The notes: generated from the letters alone by a model not told the origin. A DNA stretch of 64,000 nt from Candidatus Binatia bacterium (GCA_026004195.1 BPIQ01000001.1:717871-781870); one strand, 5' to 3'; shown: positions 7,594 to 15,712, counted from the stretch's first letter. Translations and numbers: made by a program.

Positions 7594-8685
7594 GTGGGAC
7601 GGATTCTCGTCGTCGGCGGGGCGGGCTACGTCGGAGCCGTCCTCGTCCAGGAACTGCTGGAGCGCGGGTACGCCGTGCGGGTCGTCGACCGCCTGTACTT
7701 CGGCGACGAGGGCCTCCGGGAGGTCCGGGACCGCTGCGAGCTCGTCGCGCGGGACATGCGGACCGTCGGTGCGGCCGAGCTTTCCGACACGGAGGCCGTG
7801 GTGAACCTCGGAGGTCTCTCGAACGACCCCACGGCCGAGTACAACCCCCGGGCGAACTTCGAGATGAACGCGCTCGCCGCGGAAAGGCTCGCGCGGCTGG
7901 CCAAGGAACACGGGGTGCGGCGCTACGTCCTCGCCTCGAGTTGTTCCATCTACGACTCGGGAGGCCGGGAAGAAAGCGACCGACCCTGCTCGGAAGACGA
8001 CCCCGTCGCCCCTCGCGCCGCCTACGCCACCTCGAAGCTCGAAGCCGAGCGGCGTGTCCTCGCGCTCGCCGACGACACCTTCTGTCCCGTCGTGCTGCGC
8101 AAGGGGACGGTCGGAGGCTTTTCCCCGCGGATGCGCTACGACCTCGTCCTGAACACCTTCGTCAAGGACGCGCTCGACCGCGGCGAGATCGTGCTCTTCT
8201 ACGGGGGCGAGATGTGGCGGCCGGTGGTCGACGTGCGGGACGTGGCCCGCGCGTACATCGCCTGCCTCGAGGCTCCGGAACAGGCGCTACGGGGGCAGAT
8301 CTTCAACCTGGCATACCGCAACGTCCGCATTTCGGAGCTGGGGCTGCGCGTCCTCGAGACGCTCCGGGAACTCGGGATCCGCTGCGAGGTCCGCCCGGAC
8401 TACCGCTACCGCGGGGTTCGCAGCTACCGGGTCTCCACGGCCAAGATCCAACGTGTCCTCGGGTTCACTCCGCTCGTGTCGATCGAAGACTCGGTGCGTC
8501 ACCTCGTGCAGGAGATCGAGCGCAGCAGGACCGACGATTTCCACAACCCGAAGTACTACAACCTCCGCTGGCTCCAGCTCCTCGAAGAGGCCGAGAGGAT
8601 CCTGGGCCGGACTACCTCGATCTTCGACGTGCCGGTGGGAAACGACCCGCCCCGCCACCTCGGCGTGGTCCGCAAGGGCTCATGA
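7594..8685 (+). CDS. NAD-dependent nucleotide-sugar epimerase/dehydratase (extended SDR)
   Basis: A 363-residue protein using a GTG start at 7594, 2 bases after the previous stop. The N-terminal NAD-binding motif is GGAGYVGA. The catalytic part has SSCSIYD and then YATSK (YxxxK), as in GalE/RmlB-like extended short-chain dehydrogenases. It keeps the conserved RPVVDVRDVARAY loop. Members act on the sugar of an NDP-sugar. Exact chemistry (epimerase, 4,6-dehydratase or reductase) is not decided by sequence. Its last bases overlap the RmlD-like gene as ATGA, so the genes are coupled. Confidence 0.85.
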   Translation: MGRILVVGGAGYVGAVLVQELLERGYAVRVVDRLYFGDEGLREVRDRCELVARDMRTVGAAELSDTEAVVNLGGLSNDPTAEYNPRANFEMNALAAERLARLAKEHGVRRYVLASSCSIYDSGGREESDRPCSEDDPVAPRAAYATSKLEAERRVLALADDTFCPVVLRKGTVGGFSPRMRYDLVLNTFVKDALDRGEIVLFYGGEMWRPVVDVRDVARAYIACLEAPEQALRGQIFNLAYRNVRISELGLRVLETLRELGIRCEVRPDYRYRGVRSYRVSTAKIQRVLGFTPLVSIEDSVRHLVQEIERSRTDDFHNPKYYNLRWLQLLEEAERILGRTTSIFDVPVGNDPPRHLGVVRKGS

Positions 8686-9554
8686 AGATCGCGCTTCTCG
8701 GCGCCCGGGGGCAACTGGGAAGCGACCTCCTCGGGGTGCTCGGCGACCACGAAGTCCGCCCTTTCACGCGGGAGGATTTCGACGTCCGAGACCTCGAGAG
8801 GGCGAGCTCGGTACTCGGACGCCTGCGGCCCGACGTGGTCCTGAACACGACCGCGTACCACCGGGTCGACGAATGCGAGGAAAAGGCCGAGCTGGCCTTC
8901 CAGGTGAACGCGGTGGCCGTTCTCGGGCTCGCACGCTGGTGTGCGCGGCACGACGCCGTTTTCGTCCATTTCAGCACCGATTACGTCTTCGACGGCTCGC
9001 TCCGCCGCCCGCTCCGCGAGGACGATCCCCCGAGACCTCTTTCCGTCTACGGAGCTTCGAAGCTCGCGGGCGAGTGGCTCGCCCGGCAGGCCTGCTCCCG
9101 CCTCTACCTCGTTCGGAGCTCGGGTCTCTACGGAAAAGGAGGAAGCTCGGGAAAAGGCGGGACGAATTTCGTCGAAACGATGCTCCGGCTCGCTCGGGAG
9201 GGAAAGGCCATCCGCGTCGTACGCGATCAGGTCCTGAGCCCGACTTACACGCTCGACCTGGCTTCGGCTGTCGCGCGGTTGCTCGACACGGAACGTTACG
9301 GCCTCTATCACCTCACCAACACCGGCCAAGTCTCCTGGTACGACTTCGCCCGGAAGATCTTCGAGCTCGCTCGGCTCGAAGCGGATCTGAGCCCGATCAC
9401 GTCGGCCGAGTTCGGCGCAAGGGCCCGGCGCCCCGCGTACTCCGTACTCGCCCACGAAGCTGCGCGGGCCGCCGGGCTTCCGGAGCTTCCCCCGTGGGAC
9501 GACGCGCTCGCGCGCTACCTGGCGGAGAGAGGCTTCCTTCGGGGTCCGTCCTAG
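8682..9554 (+). CDS. rfbD: dTDP-4-dehydrorhamnose reductase-like protein (RmlD family)
   Basis: A 290-residue protein starting at the ATGA overlap with the SDR gene. It has the RmlD pattern: N-terminal GARGQLGSDL (nucleotide binding), NTTAYHRVDECE, STDYVFDG, and the active-site YGASKLAGE (YxxxK). The late motif VLSPTYTLDLA is also typical. The family reduces dTDP-4-keto-L-rhamnose to dTDP-L-rhamnose. No rmlA or rmlB is in the window, so the product could be another deoxysugar for surface polysaccharide. A GC hairpin follows 24 bases after the stop. Confidence 0.85.
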   Translation: MKIALLGARGQLGSDLLGVLGDHEVRPFTREDFDVRDLERASSVLGRLRPDVVLNTTAYHRVDECEEKAELAFQVNAVAVLGLARWCARHDAVFVHFSTDYVFDGSLRRPLREDDPPRPLSVYGASKLAGEWLARQACSRLYLVRSSGLYGKGGSSGKGGTNFVETMLRLAREGKAIRVVRDQVLSPTYTLDLASAVARLLDTERYGLYHLTNTGQVSWYDFARKIFELARLEADLSPITSAEFGARARRPAYSVLAHEAARAAGLPELPPWDDALARYLAERGFLRGPS

Positions 9555-9577
9555 CCTTCCCTCGGCTCGATCTTCGC

Positions 9578-9612
9578 GGCGGCCGCAACCGCCGTGCTCG
9601 GTCGCGGCCGCC
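9578..9612 (+). terminator. GC-rich stem-loop after the deoxysugar genes (possible terminator)
   Basis: A 14-bp stem with one mismatch (9578-9591 with 9599-9612) and a 7-base loop begins 24 bases after the rfbD-like stop. It lacks a T-tract, so it could be a weak or Rho-assisted terminator or an RNA 3'-end stabiliser. Confidence 0.4.
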
Positions 9613-9740
9613 CCGGATGCGACGCGGTTGCCGGCACCGCGAGGACGACCGGGTTGCAGGAGGTATGCCAGGCTTCGGTCACGACAGCTTTTACCGGTGC
9701 GAAAAGAAAGTGACGCCGCACCGGCGCTCCGAGCTTCCGG

Positions 9741-9769
9741 TTGCCGTGCAAAACCGTGCCGGTTAGGCT
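9741..9769 (+). promoter_or_regulatory. Promoter for the DUF72 gene
   Basis: TTGCCG, 17 bases, TAGGCT; the -10 ends 9 bases before the ATG at 9779, predicting a leader of 0-2 bases. Confidence 0.45.
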
Positions 9770-9778
9770 GCCGCGGCC

Positions 9779-10666
9779 ATGGCGGCGGGCAGAACCGAGT
9801 ACCGGGTCGGTACGGCCTCGTGGACCGACCCGACGCTCCTCTCGACGGACTTCTACCCTCCCGACTGCCGAACAGCCGCGGCTCGCCTCCGCTACTACGC
9901 CTCGCTCTTTTCGACCGTCGAAGTGGATTCCACCTACTACGCGCTCCCGAGCGAGCGGAACGCACGGCTCTGGGCCGACCGCACCCCCGCCGATTTCGAT
10001 TTCAACGTGAAGGCGTTCGCATGGCTCACGGGGCACGACACGGACCCGAGGCGCCTGCCCCTCGCACTCCGGGCCGAGCTTTCCCGGGACGAACTCGCGC
10101 GCCCGAGGCTGCGCGCTCCGTCGGACAGCCACCTCCGGCGTGCCTTCGAGATGTTCCGCTCGGCGCTCGACCCCCTCCGGCGTGCGGGAAAGCTCGGCTG
10201 TCTCCTCTTGCAGTTCCCGCCGTGGTTCCGGCCCACGGACGAAAACCGGGCCTACCTGCTCCGCTGTCGATCCGAGCTGCCCGAAGACCGCATCGCCGTG
10301 GAGTTCCGGCATCCCGGATGGTTCGGCGGGAATCTCTCGTCGACGCTCCGTTTCCTCGAGCAACACGACCTCCTCTTCGTGTCCCTCGACACCCCCGGCG
10401 GCCGGGGGGTACCACCCCCTACCTGTGCCGCCACGGGCCAAGTCGCGTACGTGCGCTTCCACGGCCGGAACCGCGAGGCGTGGTTCCGGCCCGCGACGAG
10501 CGCGGCCGAACGGTTCCGGTACCTCTACGGGCAGGAAGAGCTTGCCGCCTGGGCCCGGAAGCTGCGGGACCTACCCGTCGAGAAAGCCTACGTGATCTTC
10601 AACAACTGCTACGCGGACTACGGGGTCCGGAACGCCCTTACGATGAAGCGGCTCCTCTCGGAATAG
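9779..10666 (+). CDS. DUF72 family protein
   Basis: A 295-residue protein. It begins with the family pattern YRVGTASWTDP, then VEVDSTYYALPS and FNVKAFAWLTGH, and later LLQFPPWFRP and AVEFRHPGWF. The C-terminal part has YVRFHGRN and YVIFNNCYADYGVRNA. DUF72 (YecE-like) proteins have a TIM-barrel-like fold and no firmly established reaction. Length is ordinary. No membrane segment or signal peptide is seen. It has no Shine-Dalgarno and a promoter very close to its start. It converges on the exported-paralog cluster with 23 bases between stops. Confidence 0.87.
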   Translation: MAAGRTEYRVGTASWTDPTLLSTDFYPPDCRTAAARLRYYASLFSTVEVDSTYYALPSERNARLWADRTPADFDFNVKAFAWLTGHDTDPRRLPLALRAELSRDELARPRLRAPSDSHLRRAFEMFRSALDPLRRAGKLGCLLLQFPPWFRPTDENRAYLLRCRSELPEDRIAVEFRHPGWFGGNLSSTLRFLEQHDLLFVSLDTPGGRGVPPPTCAATGQVAYVRFHGRNREAWFRPATSAAERFRYLYGQEELAAWARKLRDLPVEKAYVIFNNCYADYGVRNALTMKRLLSE

Positions 10667-10689
10667 GCTGCCGCAAGCGAACACCACCC

Positions 10690-11784
10690 TTACGGAACGA
10701 CGATCCGGTCCGCCGTCTCGCGCCGGCCTACGTGGTGGAGGTTGACCGACGCGGCCGAGCTTCCGTGGACCTCGAAAAGCCAGCCAACGAGCCCCCCGTC
10801 GACGGGACGGATACGAGTCTGTCCCGTGAGGGTTCCCGAGACGAAAACGCTGAAGATCGACCGATCCGGGTCCGTGGTGTCGAGAAAGGCCATGAACTCG
10901 AAGCCCAGACACTCCACGGGCCGGCTCGTCGAAAAACGCTGCTCGAATTCGTTGAAAACGAGGTACTGCACGTTCACGCGTGTCGGGACCTGCGTGAGAA
11001 AATTCTGCGAGCAAGGAGCAAGGACGAGCAGCGGAAAAACCTCTTCCCCGGTCACGGGGTTCTCGGCGAAGGTGAAAAAGTGGTCCGCGACGAGCACGTT
11101 CGGGCAGCCGTCGTATTCCGGGGAATCTCCTCCGAGGACGAGCTCGTTGTCGCCGTCGTTGGCTCCCGGGACGGCGCGAAAGCCGATCGCATTGTGAGAG
11201 AAGGCGTCGCCCTCGGCCACGATCGTCATCGAACCGACCAGAACGTTCCGGTCGGCGGGCGAGCCGTTCGGGTCTACGACGTAGCACTTGAGCTCCCCGA
11301 TGCCCTCGAACGGAGGAATGTCCGTTCCTGCGTTGCTCTCACCACGGGGTCCGCGACGGAAGACACCGTCGAGCGGCACGGCACTCCGCGGAAGGCCCGT
11401 CGAGACCCGCCAGGCGAAGGGCTGACGGGAGGTGAGCACCACGCGGAAGTCCGTCTCGACCCACTGTGGGAGGCAGAGATCGCGGTCGTCCGGACAGTTG
11501 AACCCGAACTCCGCCCCTGCTCCGCCCGCAAAGCAAGCCTCTCCGCTCACCGAACAACGGCCGAGGGCGTTGACGTAGAAGCACGCGAGGCGGGCAGGCG
11601 TGTCGGAGACGTTCGTGATCTGGATCAGGGTATCCATACTGCCGACGCCGGCGATCACCCCCGGGAAAGCGAGCAGCGCGGCGGGCTGGTCGGAAACCAC
11701 GGTCTCGGCCCTCGCCGACGCGGCCGCCAACAAAAAGCAGAAGCCGGCCGCGAGGTACCTCCAGCCAGCCTTCCTCGGCCCCAT
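10690..11784 (-). CDS. Exported Cys-containing protein, paralog type A (copy 2)
   Basis: A 364-residue protein from the ATG at 11784: signal peptide residues 1-26 (hydrophobic core, cleavage after ASARA), then a soluble extracytoplasmic domain. Conserved blocks shared by all four paralogs are DTLIQITNVS, CFYVN, LPQWVETDFRVVLT, GELKCYV, NAIG, LVLGG, a CP..VL..H region, APCSQNFLTQVPTRV, EFEQRFS and TGQTRIRPV. The DTLIQITNVS start resembles a beta-sandwich strand pattern; function is unknown. The frame is open upstream to GTG 11883, overlapping the type B stop, and ATG 11844 is another possible start. The signal-peptide position favours 11784. It is last in the array and has diverged from copy 1 along its whole length. 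Confidence 0.78.
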   Translation of the reverse strand: MGPRKAGWRYLAAGFCFLLAAASARAETVVSDQPAALLAFPGVIAGVGSMDTLIQITNVSDTPARLACFYVNALGRCSVSGEACFAGGAGAEFGFNCPDDRDLCLPQWVETDFRVVLTSRQPFAWRVSTGLPRSAVPLDGVFRRGPRGESNAGTDIPPFEGIGELKCYVVDPNGSPADRNVLVGSMTIVAEGDAFSHNAIGFRAVPGANDGDNELVLGGDSPEYDGCPNVLVADHFFTFAENPVTGEEVFPLLVLAPCSQNFLTQVPTRVNVQYLVFNEFEQRFSTSRPVECLGFEFMAFLDTTDPDRSIFSVFVSGTLTGQTRIRPVDGGLVGWLFEVHGSSAASVNLHHVGRRETADRIVVP

Positions 11785-11879
11785 TCCCTCCGGCGTCCGT
11801 GACGACCTGCCCCCGCCCGCGGCGTAAGCTCGATGGTTTTCCATGCGACGACTCGTTTCCGCCATGTCCCCTGCCCCCG

Positions 11880-13103
11880 TCACGGTTGGAGCTGCTCCGC
11901 CGGGATCGTGATCCGCGCGACTCCGGCCTCACCCGTGTGGTGAACGTCCCTCGCGGCGCTCGCAACGTCCCCGAGCACGAGAAGATCCCCGAAGCTATAG
12001 CCTTCCCCGACGATGATCCCGTTGTCCTGCTCCACCCAGTGTGTCTCCTGAACCATCAGAAAGCCCCCGCTGTCCGAGCCAGCGGCAGCACGAATTCGCG
12101 AGCTCATGGCGTCGCCCTCGGTCAGTGGGGGCACCGGAAAGGCCGTTGCCGTTCCGCCGGCAGCCACGAGCACCTCCGAGCCCAGCTCGCTCAACAGAAA
12201 GTTCCCCCAGCAACGGATCGTCGTCGAGACGGAAAACTGCGACTCGAAAACGTCCGTCGTGAGGAACTGGAGCGTGACACTCGTAGGCACCTGCGTCTCG
12301 AAATTCTGCGTGCACGGAACGACCGTGAGCTCGGTGAAAGCCGGGGGGAACCCGAACGGAATCGCTCCGTCCGCCGGATGGTTGACGACCCAGGTCTGCG
12401 GGCAGGCGTTGTACTCGATCGCACACGGCGCCGACTCCCCGCACTGCTCGTCCGACGTGCACACCGCCCCCTGCAGCGCTCCTCCCCCGGCACATTGCCC
12501 GCCACCCAACACCAGCGTCCCGTCCCCGTTGTTGTTCGTCCCGAGAATCCCGATCGCGTTGTACTTCGAGACGTCCCCGCTCCCGAGCGTCACCAGCGTC
12601 GCTTCCCCCTTCAGATGGTTGCCCGCCACCGGCGCCCCGCTCGCATCCACCTCCACGCACTTCAGCTCCCCCGTGAAATCCGGCACCACCGGCGGCACCA
12701 ACCCCGGGTCGAACCCCGCATCGTCGCAGTCCGAATTCCCGGGCCCGCAGGGCTCGTCCAGAGGATTCACCCGCCGCCCCTCGCTCACCGTCCAGTGCGT
12801 CGGCTGCTGCTTGGTCAGCACGATGTCGAAATCCACCTCCTGCCAAAGAGGCGGGTTGAGCGGCCCCTGGGGCTGCGTCGGATCCAGGAGCGCCCCGTTC
12901 ACGTAAAAACAGTGCGCCCGCACCAGCGAGTTCGACGTGTTCGAAATCTGGACGATCGTGTCCCGCGTCCCGTTCGCCAAAACCTTCGGAAAAACCAAAA
13001 TCGACGCGCTCCGCTCCGTCGTCACCTCCCCCAGAGCCTCCCCGCTCCACCATACCCCCACGACGAACACCAGCCCCAAAATCCCAACTCGCCTTCTACC
13101 CAT
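11880..13103 (-). CDS. Exported Cys-containing protein, paralog type B (copy 2)
   Basis: A 407-residue protein. The start at 13103 is set by the identical start and GGAGAGG site of copy 1; a longer frame to 13196 would add an implausible Arg-rich leader. The signal peptide ends near SGEALG (about residue 25). Blocks shared with type A are DTIVQISNTS, CFYVN, EVDFDIVLT, GELKCVEV, NAIG, LVLGGG, NACPQTW, PCTQNFETQVPTSV and FESQFSVS. It also has a Cys-rich insert (GAVCTSDEQCGESAPC) like motifs seen in exported proteins of Myxococcota-type bacteria. Residues up to about 238 are almost identical to copy 1; the C-terminal third is different. Function unknown, probably cell-surface or secreted. Confidence 0.78.
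   Translation of the reverse strand: MGRRRVGILGLVFVVGVWWSGEALGEVTTERSASILVFPKVLANGTRDTIVQISNTSNSLVRAHCFYVNGALLDPTQPQGPLNPPLWQEVDFDIVLTKQQPTHWTVSEGRRVNPLDEPCGPGNSDCDDAGFDPGLVPPVVPDFTGELKCVEVDASGAPVAGNHLKGEATLVTLGSGDVSKYNAIGILGTNNNGDGTLVLGGGQCAGGGALQGAVCTSDEQCGESAPCAIEYNACPQTWVVNHPADGAIPFGFPPAFTELTVVPCTQNFETQVPTSVTLQFLTTDVFESQFSVSTTIRCWGNFLLSELGSEVLVAAGGTATAFPVPPLTEGDAMSSRIRAAAGSDSGGFLMVQETHWVEQDNGIIVGEGYSFGDLLVLGDVASAARDVHHTGEAGVARITIPAEQLQP
12255..12332 (-). repeat. Short near-identical block shared by the two type B genes
   Basis: 78 bases matching 14813-14890 with one mismatch (12285 against 14843), coding the PCTQNFETQVPTSV region. It is separated from the 725-bp repeat by divergent sequence, so the similarity between the two copies is a mosaic. 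Confidence 0.85.
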
Positions 13104-13114
13104 TTGGCCTCTCC
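12390..13114 (-). repeat. 725-bp near-identical repeat, copy 2
   Basis: Matches 14999-15723 over 725 bases with a single difference (C at 12953, T at 15562, synonymous Ile). It runs from the ribosome site and start codon to about residue 238 of the type B protein, then identity stops abruptly at both ends. No inverted repeats or transposase flank it. Confidence 0.93.
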
Positions 13115-13195
13115 CTCGAGCTTTTTCGGCCGACAAGGTCGTACCCCGCCTTTCCGCCGCTCGTTCCCCCCGCCCCCGCGGACGGATCGCGGGCA

Positions 13196-13224
13196 ACCAT
13201 GTCAGCCGGCAAAGGCCTTGTCAA
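13196..13224 (-). promoter_or_regulatory. Promoter for type B copy 2 and type A copy 2
   Basis: Minus strand: TTGACA (13224-13219), 17 bases, CATGGT (13201-13196). The leader is about 85 bases and includes a GGAGAGG site. Confidence 0.5.
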
Positions 13225-13231
13225 GTGCAAA

Positions 13232-13253
13232 GGGAGCGCGAGGTACCGCTCCC
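13232..13253 (-). terminator. Weak stem-loop terminator after type A copy 1
   Basis: Minus strand: GGGAGCG, an 8-base loop, CGCTCCC, then TTTG, 17 bases after the type A copy 1 stop and just before the next promoter. The T-run is short. Confidence 0.4.
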
Positions 13254-13269
13254 GCCGGTACGGTGTCTC

Positions 13270-14415
13270 TCAGGGGATGACCCGGACGACGTCGGCTGTC
13301 TCGCGCTGACCCTGCTGGTGAAGGTTGAAAGTAACCGTACGCCCCTCGCCGTTGCCGTGGAACTCGCCCCCGATTCCCACGAGCCCACCGTTCACGGGCC
13401 GGATCCGAGTCTGTCCCGTGAGCGTCCCCGCCACCTGGACGCCGAAGACGGACCTCGAAGGATCCGACGTGTCGATCAGCCCGAGCCGGCTCAGGAAAAA
13501 GCAGTCGACGGGCTTGCTCGTCGAGAAACGCTGCTCGAACTCGTTGAAGACCAGGTACTGGACACTCAGGCGGGTCGGAACCTGCGTGAGGAAGTCTTCC
13601 GTACAAGGCGCGAGCACCAGAAAAGGCACCACGGTGCCGCCCGTCACGGGATTCGTCGCTCCGTCGAAAAAGTGGTCCATGACGAGGACGTCGGGACAGC
13701 CGTCGTACTCGCCGTCCGGGCCGCCGAGAACCAGACGCGCATCCGTGTCCACGAGGCCCGGCCGAGCCCTGTGCCCGATGGCGTTGCTTTTCACGACATC
13801 GACGCAGTCTTCCTCGTCGCCCTCGGTCCGCACGATGGTCATCTCGCCCTTGAGCACGTTCCGGTCGATCGGGTTTCCGTCGAGGTCCGTCACGTAGCAC
13901 TTGAGCTCACCCACGCCGGCCAGACCACCCTCGGCCGCGACACCGAACGGCGGAACATGGGTTCCGGAGTTGCTCTCGCCCCTCGGGCCGCGGACGAAAA
14001 AGCCGTCCACCGGCAGGTCTTCGCGGTCGAGCCCCCGCGAGGCGAGCCAGGCAAGCGGCTGCTCCGAGGTGAGAAAAACCCGGAAATCCGTCTCGACCCA
14101 CTGCGGGAGGCAGGCGTCGGAGGAAAGCGGGCAGTCGAGGGAAAACCGGGGGTCGCCCGAAGCGGGAAAACAAGGGGCACCCGACACCGAGCACTTGCCC
14201 ACGGCGTTCACGTAGAAGCACTTGGCTGCCACGGGCTCGTTCGACGTGTTGCTCAACTGGATCACGGTATCGAGCTCCGTCGACCCACCGCGCGCTACGA
14301 TCACCCCCGGGTAGACCAGAAGTGCAGCCGGCTGGTCCGTAACGACCGTCTGGGCCCTCCCGAGGGACGCCGTCGCCAGAACTGCCACCGCCACCATCGT
14401 CCAGTTCGTTCTCAT
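13270..14415 (-). CDS. Exported Cys-containing protein, paralog type A (copy 1)
   Basis: A 381-residue protein with a strong AGGAGGAGG site before the ATG at 14415. The signal peptide (about 1-21, ending SLGRA) precedes QTVVTDQPAALLVYPGVIV, matching the mature start of copy 2. The same blocks follow in order: DTVIQLSNTS, CFYVN, LPQWVETDFRVFLT, a GPRGESN segment, GELKCYVTD, NAIG, LVLGGPDGEYDGCPDVLVMDH, APCTEDFLTQVPTRL, EFEQRFSTS and TGQTRIRPVNGG. Several cysteines align between copies, suggesting disulfides in an extracytoplasmic setting. It lies 43 bases after type B copy 1 and shares its promoter. Function unknown; copy 2 is its closest relative in the window. Confidence 0.8.
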   Translation of the reverse strand: MRTNWTMVAVAVLATASLGRAQTVVTDQPAALLVYPGVIVARGGSTELDTVIQLSNTSNEPVAAKCFYVNAVGKCSVSGAPCFPASGDPRFSLDCPLSSDACLPQWVETDFRVFLTSEQPLAWLASRGLDREDLPVDGFFVRGPRGESNSGTHVPPFGVAAEGGLAGVGELKCYVTDLDGNPIDRNVLKGEMTIVRTEGDEEDCVDVVKSNAIGHRARPGLVDTDARLVLGGPDGEYDGCPDVLVMDHFFDGATNPVTGGTVVPFLVLAPCTEDFLTQVPTRLSVQYLVFNEFEQRFSTSKPVDCFFLSRLGLIDTSDPSRSVFGVQVAGTLTGQTRIRPVNGGLVGIGGEFHGNGEGRTVTFNLHQQGQRETADVVRVIP

Positions 14416-14458
14416 AACCTCCTCCTTACCTCGCACCGCCCGTGCACCCACGCCTGCC

Positions 14459-15712
14459 TCACGGGACCAACTGTTCCGCGGGGATCGTGATCAGATCCGG
14501 CGTGGGACGAAGGCCCTCGTGGTGCGGGTTGAAGGCCGCTGCCGCCATTTCGTCCGCGTCGATCTCGAACGGGTTCACGAGCCCCCCCGAAGGACTCCCG
14601 ACACCCTTCAGGTGAAACTCTTCCGCCACCAGAGCCACCCCGAACGGGGTCCCCGCAGCCGGCCGAATTTTCGTCTTGAGAAACATCGTGCCCTGCGGAT
14701 CGGGTAGCCCCGTTCCGGAGAAGGTGAGCGCCGAAGCGCCCGTTTCGTGGAGGAAAAAGCTACCCCAGCACGTCACGGTCGTGGAGACGGAAAACTGGGA
14801 TTCGAACTCGTTCGTCGTGAGGAACTGGAGCGTGACACTCGTCGGCACCTGCGTCTCGAAATTCTGCGTGCACGGAACGACCGTGAGCTCCGTGAACACC
14901 TCGGAGGAATTGCCGTTCCCCCCGCCGGATCCGCTTCCGTTTGCCAGCATGTCCTCGAGAGCGAGGCTCGGCGAGCCGTCGGCCTGGTGGTTCACGATCC
15001 AGGTCTGCGGGCAGGCGTTGTACTCGATCGCACACGGCGCCGACTCCCCGCACTGCTCGTCCGACGTGCACACCGCCCCCTGCAGCGCTCCTCCCCCGGC
15101 ACATTGCCCGCCACCCAACACCAGCGTCCCGTCCCCGTTGTTGTTCGTCCCGAGAATCCCGATCGCGTTGTACTTCGAGACGTCCCCGCTCCCGAGCGTC
15201 ACCAGCGTCGCTTCCCCCTTCAGATGGTTGCCCGCCACCGGCGCCCCGCTCGCATCCACCTCCACGCACTTCAGCTCCCCCGTGAAATCCGGCACCACCG
15301 GCGGCACCAACCCCGGGTCGAACCCCGCATCGTCGCAGTCCGAATTCCCGGGCCCGCAGGGCTCGTCCAGAGGATTCACCCGCCGCCCCTCGCTCACCGT
15401 CCAGTGCGTCGGCTGCTGCTTGGTCAGCACGATGTCGAAATCCACCTCCTGCCAAAGAGGCGGGTTGAGCGGCCCCTGGGGCTGCGTCGGATCCAGGAGC
15501 GCCCCGTTCACGTAAAAACAGTGCGCCCGCACCAGCGAGTTCGACGTGTTCGAAATCTGGATGATCGTGTCCCGCGTCCCGTTCGCCAAAACCTTCGGAA
15601 AAACCAAAATCGACGCGCTCCGCTCCGTCGTCACCTCCCCCAGAGCCTCCCCGCTCCACCATACCCCCACGACGAACACCAGCCCCAAAATCCCAACTCG
15701 CCTTCTACCCAT
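14459..15712 (-). CDS. Exported Cys-containing protein, paralog type B (copy 1)
   Basis: A 417-residue protein, first gene of the array, with a GGAGAGG site 5 bases before the ATG. Signal peptide residues 1-25 (MGRRRVGILGLVFVVGVWW core) are the same as in copy 2. The mature protein carries the family blocks DTIIQISNTS, CFYVN, EVDFDIVLT, GELKCVEV and LVLGGG, the CTSDEQCGESAPC insert, NACPQTW, PCTQNFETQVPTSV and FESQFSVS. After residue 238 it has a Gly/Asn/Ser linker (NGSGSGGGNGNSS) absent from copy 2, and a largely different C-terminal third. Codons in the shared part favour G endings (GGG, GTG, GCG, ACG). Function unknown. Confidence 0.8.
   Translation of the reverse strand: MGRRRVGILGLVFVVGVWWSGEALGEVTTERSASILVFPKVLANGTRDTIIQISNTSNSLVRAHCFYVNGALLDPTQPQGPLNPPLWQEVDFDIVLTKQQPTHWTVSEGRRVNPLDEPCGPGNSDCDDAGFDPGLVPPVVPDFTGELKCVEVDASGAPVAGNHLKGEATLVTLGSGDVSKYNAIGILGTNNNGDGTLVLGGGQCAGGGALQGAVCTSDEQCGESAPCAIEYNACPQTWIVNHQADGSPSLALEDMLANGSGSGGGNGNSSEVFTELTVVPCTQNFETQVPTSVTLQFLTTNEFESQFSVSTTVTCWGSFFLHETGASALTFSGTGLPDPQGTMFLKTKIRPAAGTPFGVALVAEEFHLKGVGSPSGGLVNPFEIDADEMAAAAFNPHHEGLRPTPDLITIPAEQLVP
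14813..14890 (-). repeat. Short near-identical block shared by the two type B genes, partner copy
   Basis: Partner of 12255-12332; one mismatch in 78 bases. Confidence 0.85.

Noticed and set aside
11799-13280. Long plus-strand frames antisense to the type B genes, repeated at 14747-15820.
   Set aside because: They duplicate only because the coding strand is duplicated; Arg/His/Pro-rich translation, no ribosome site and no promoter.
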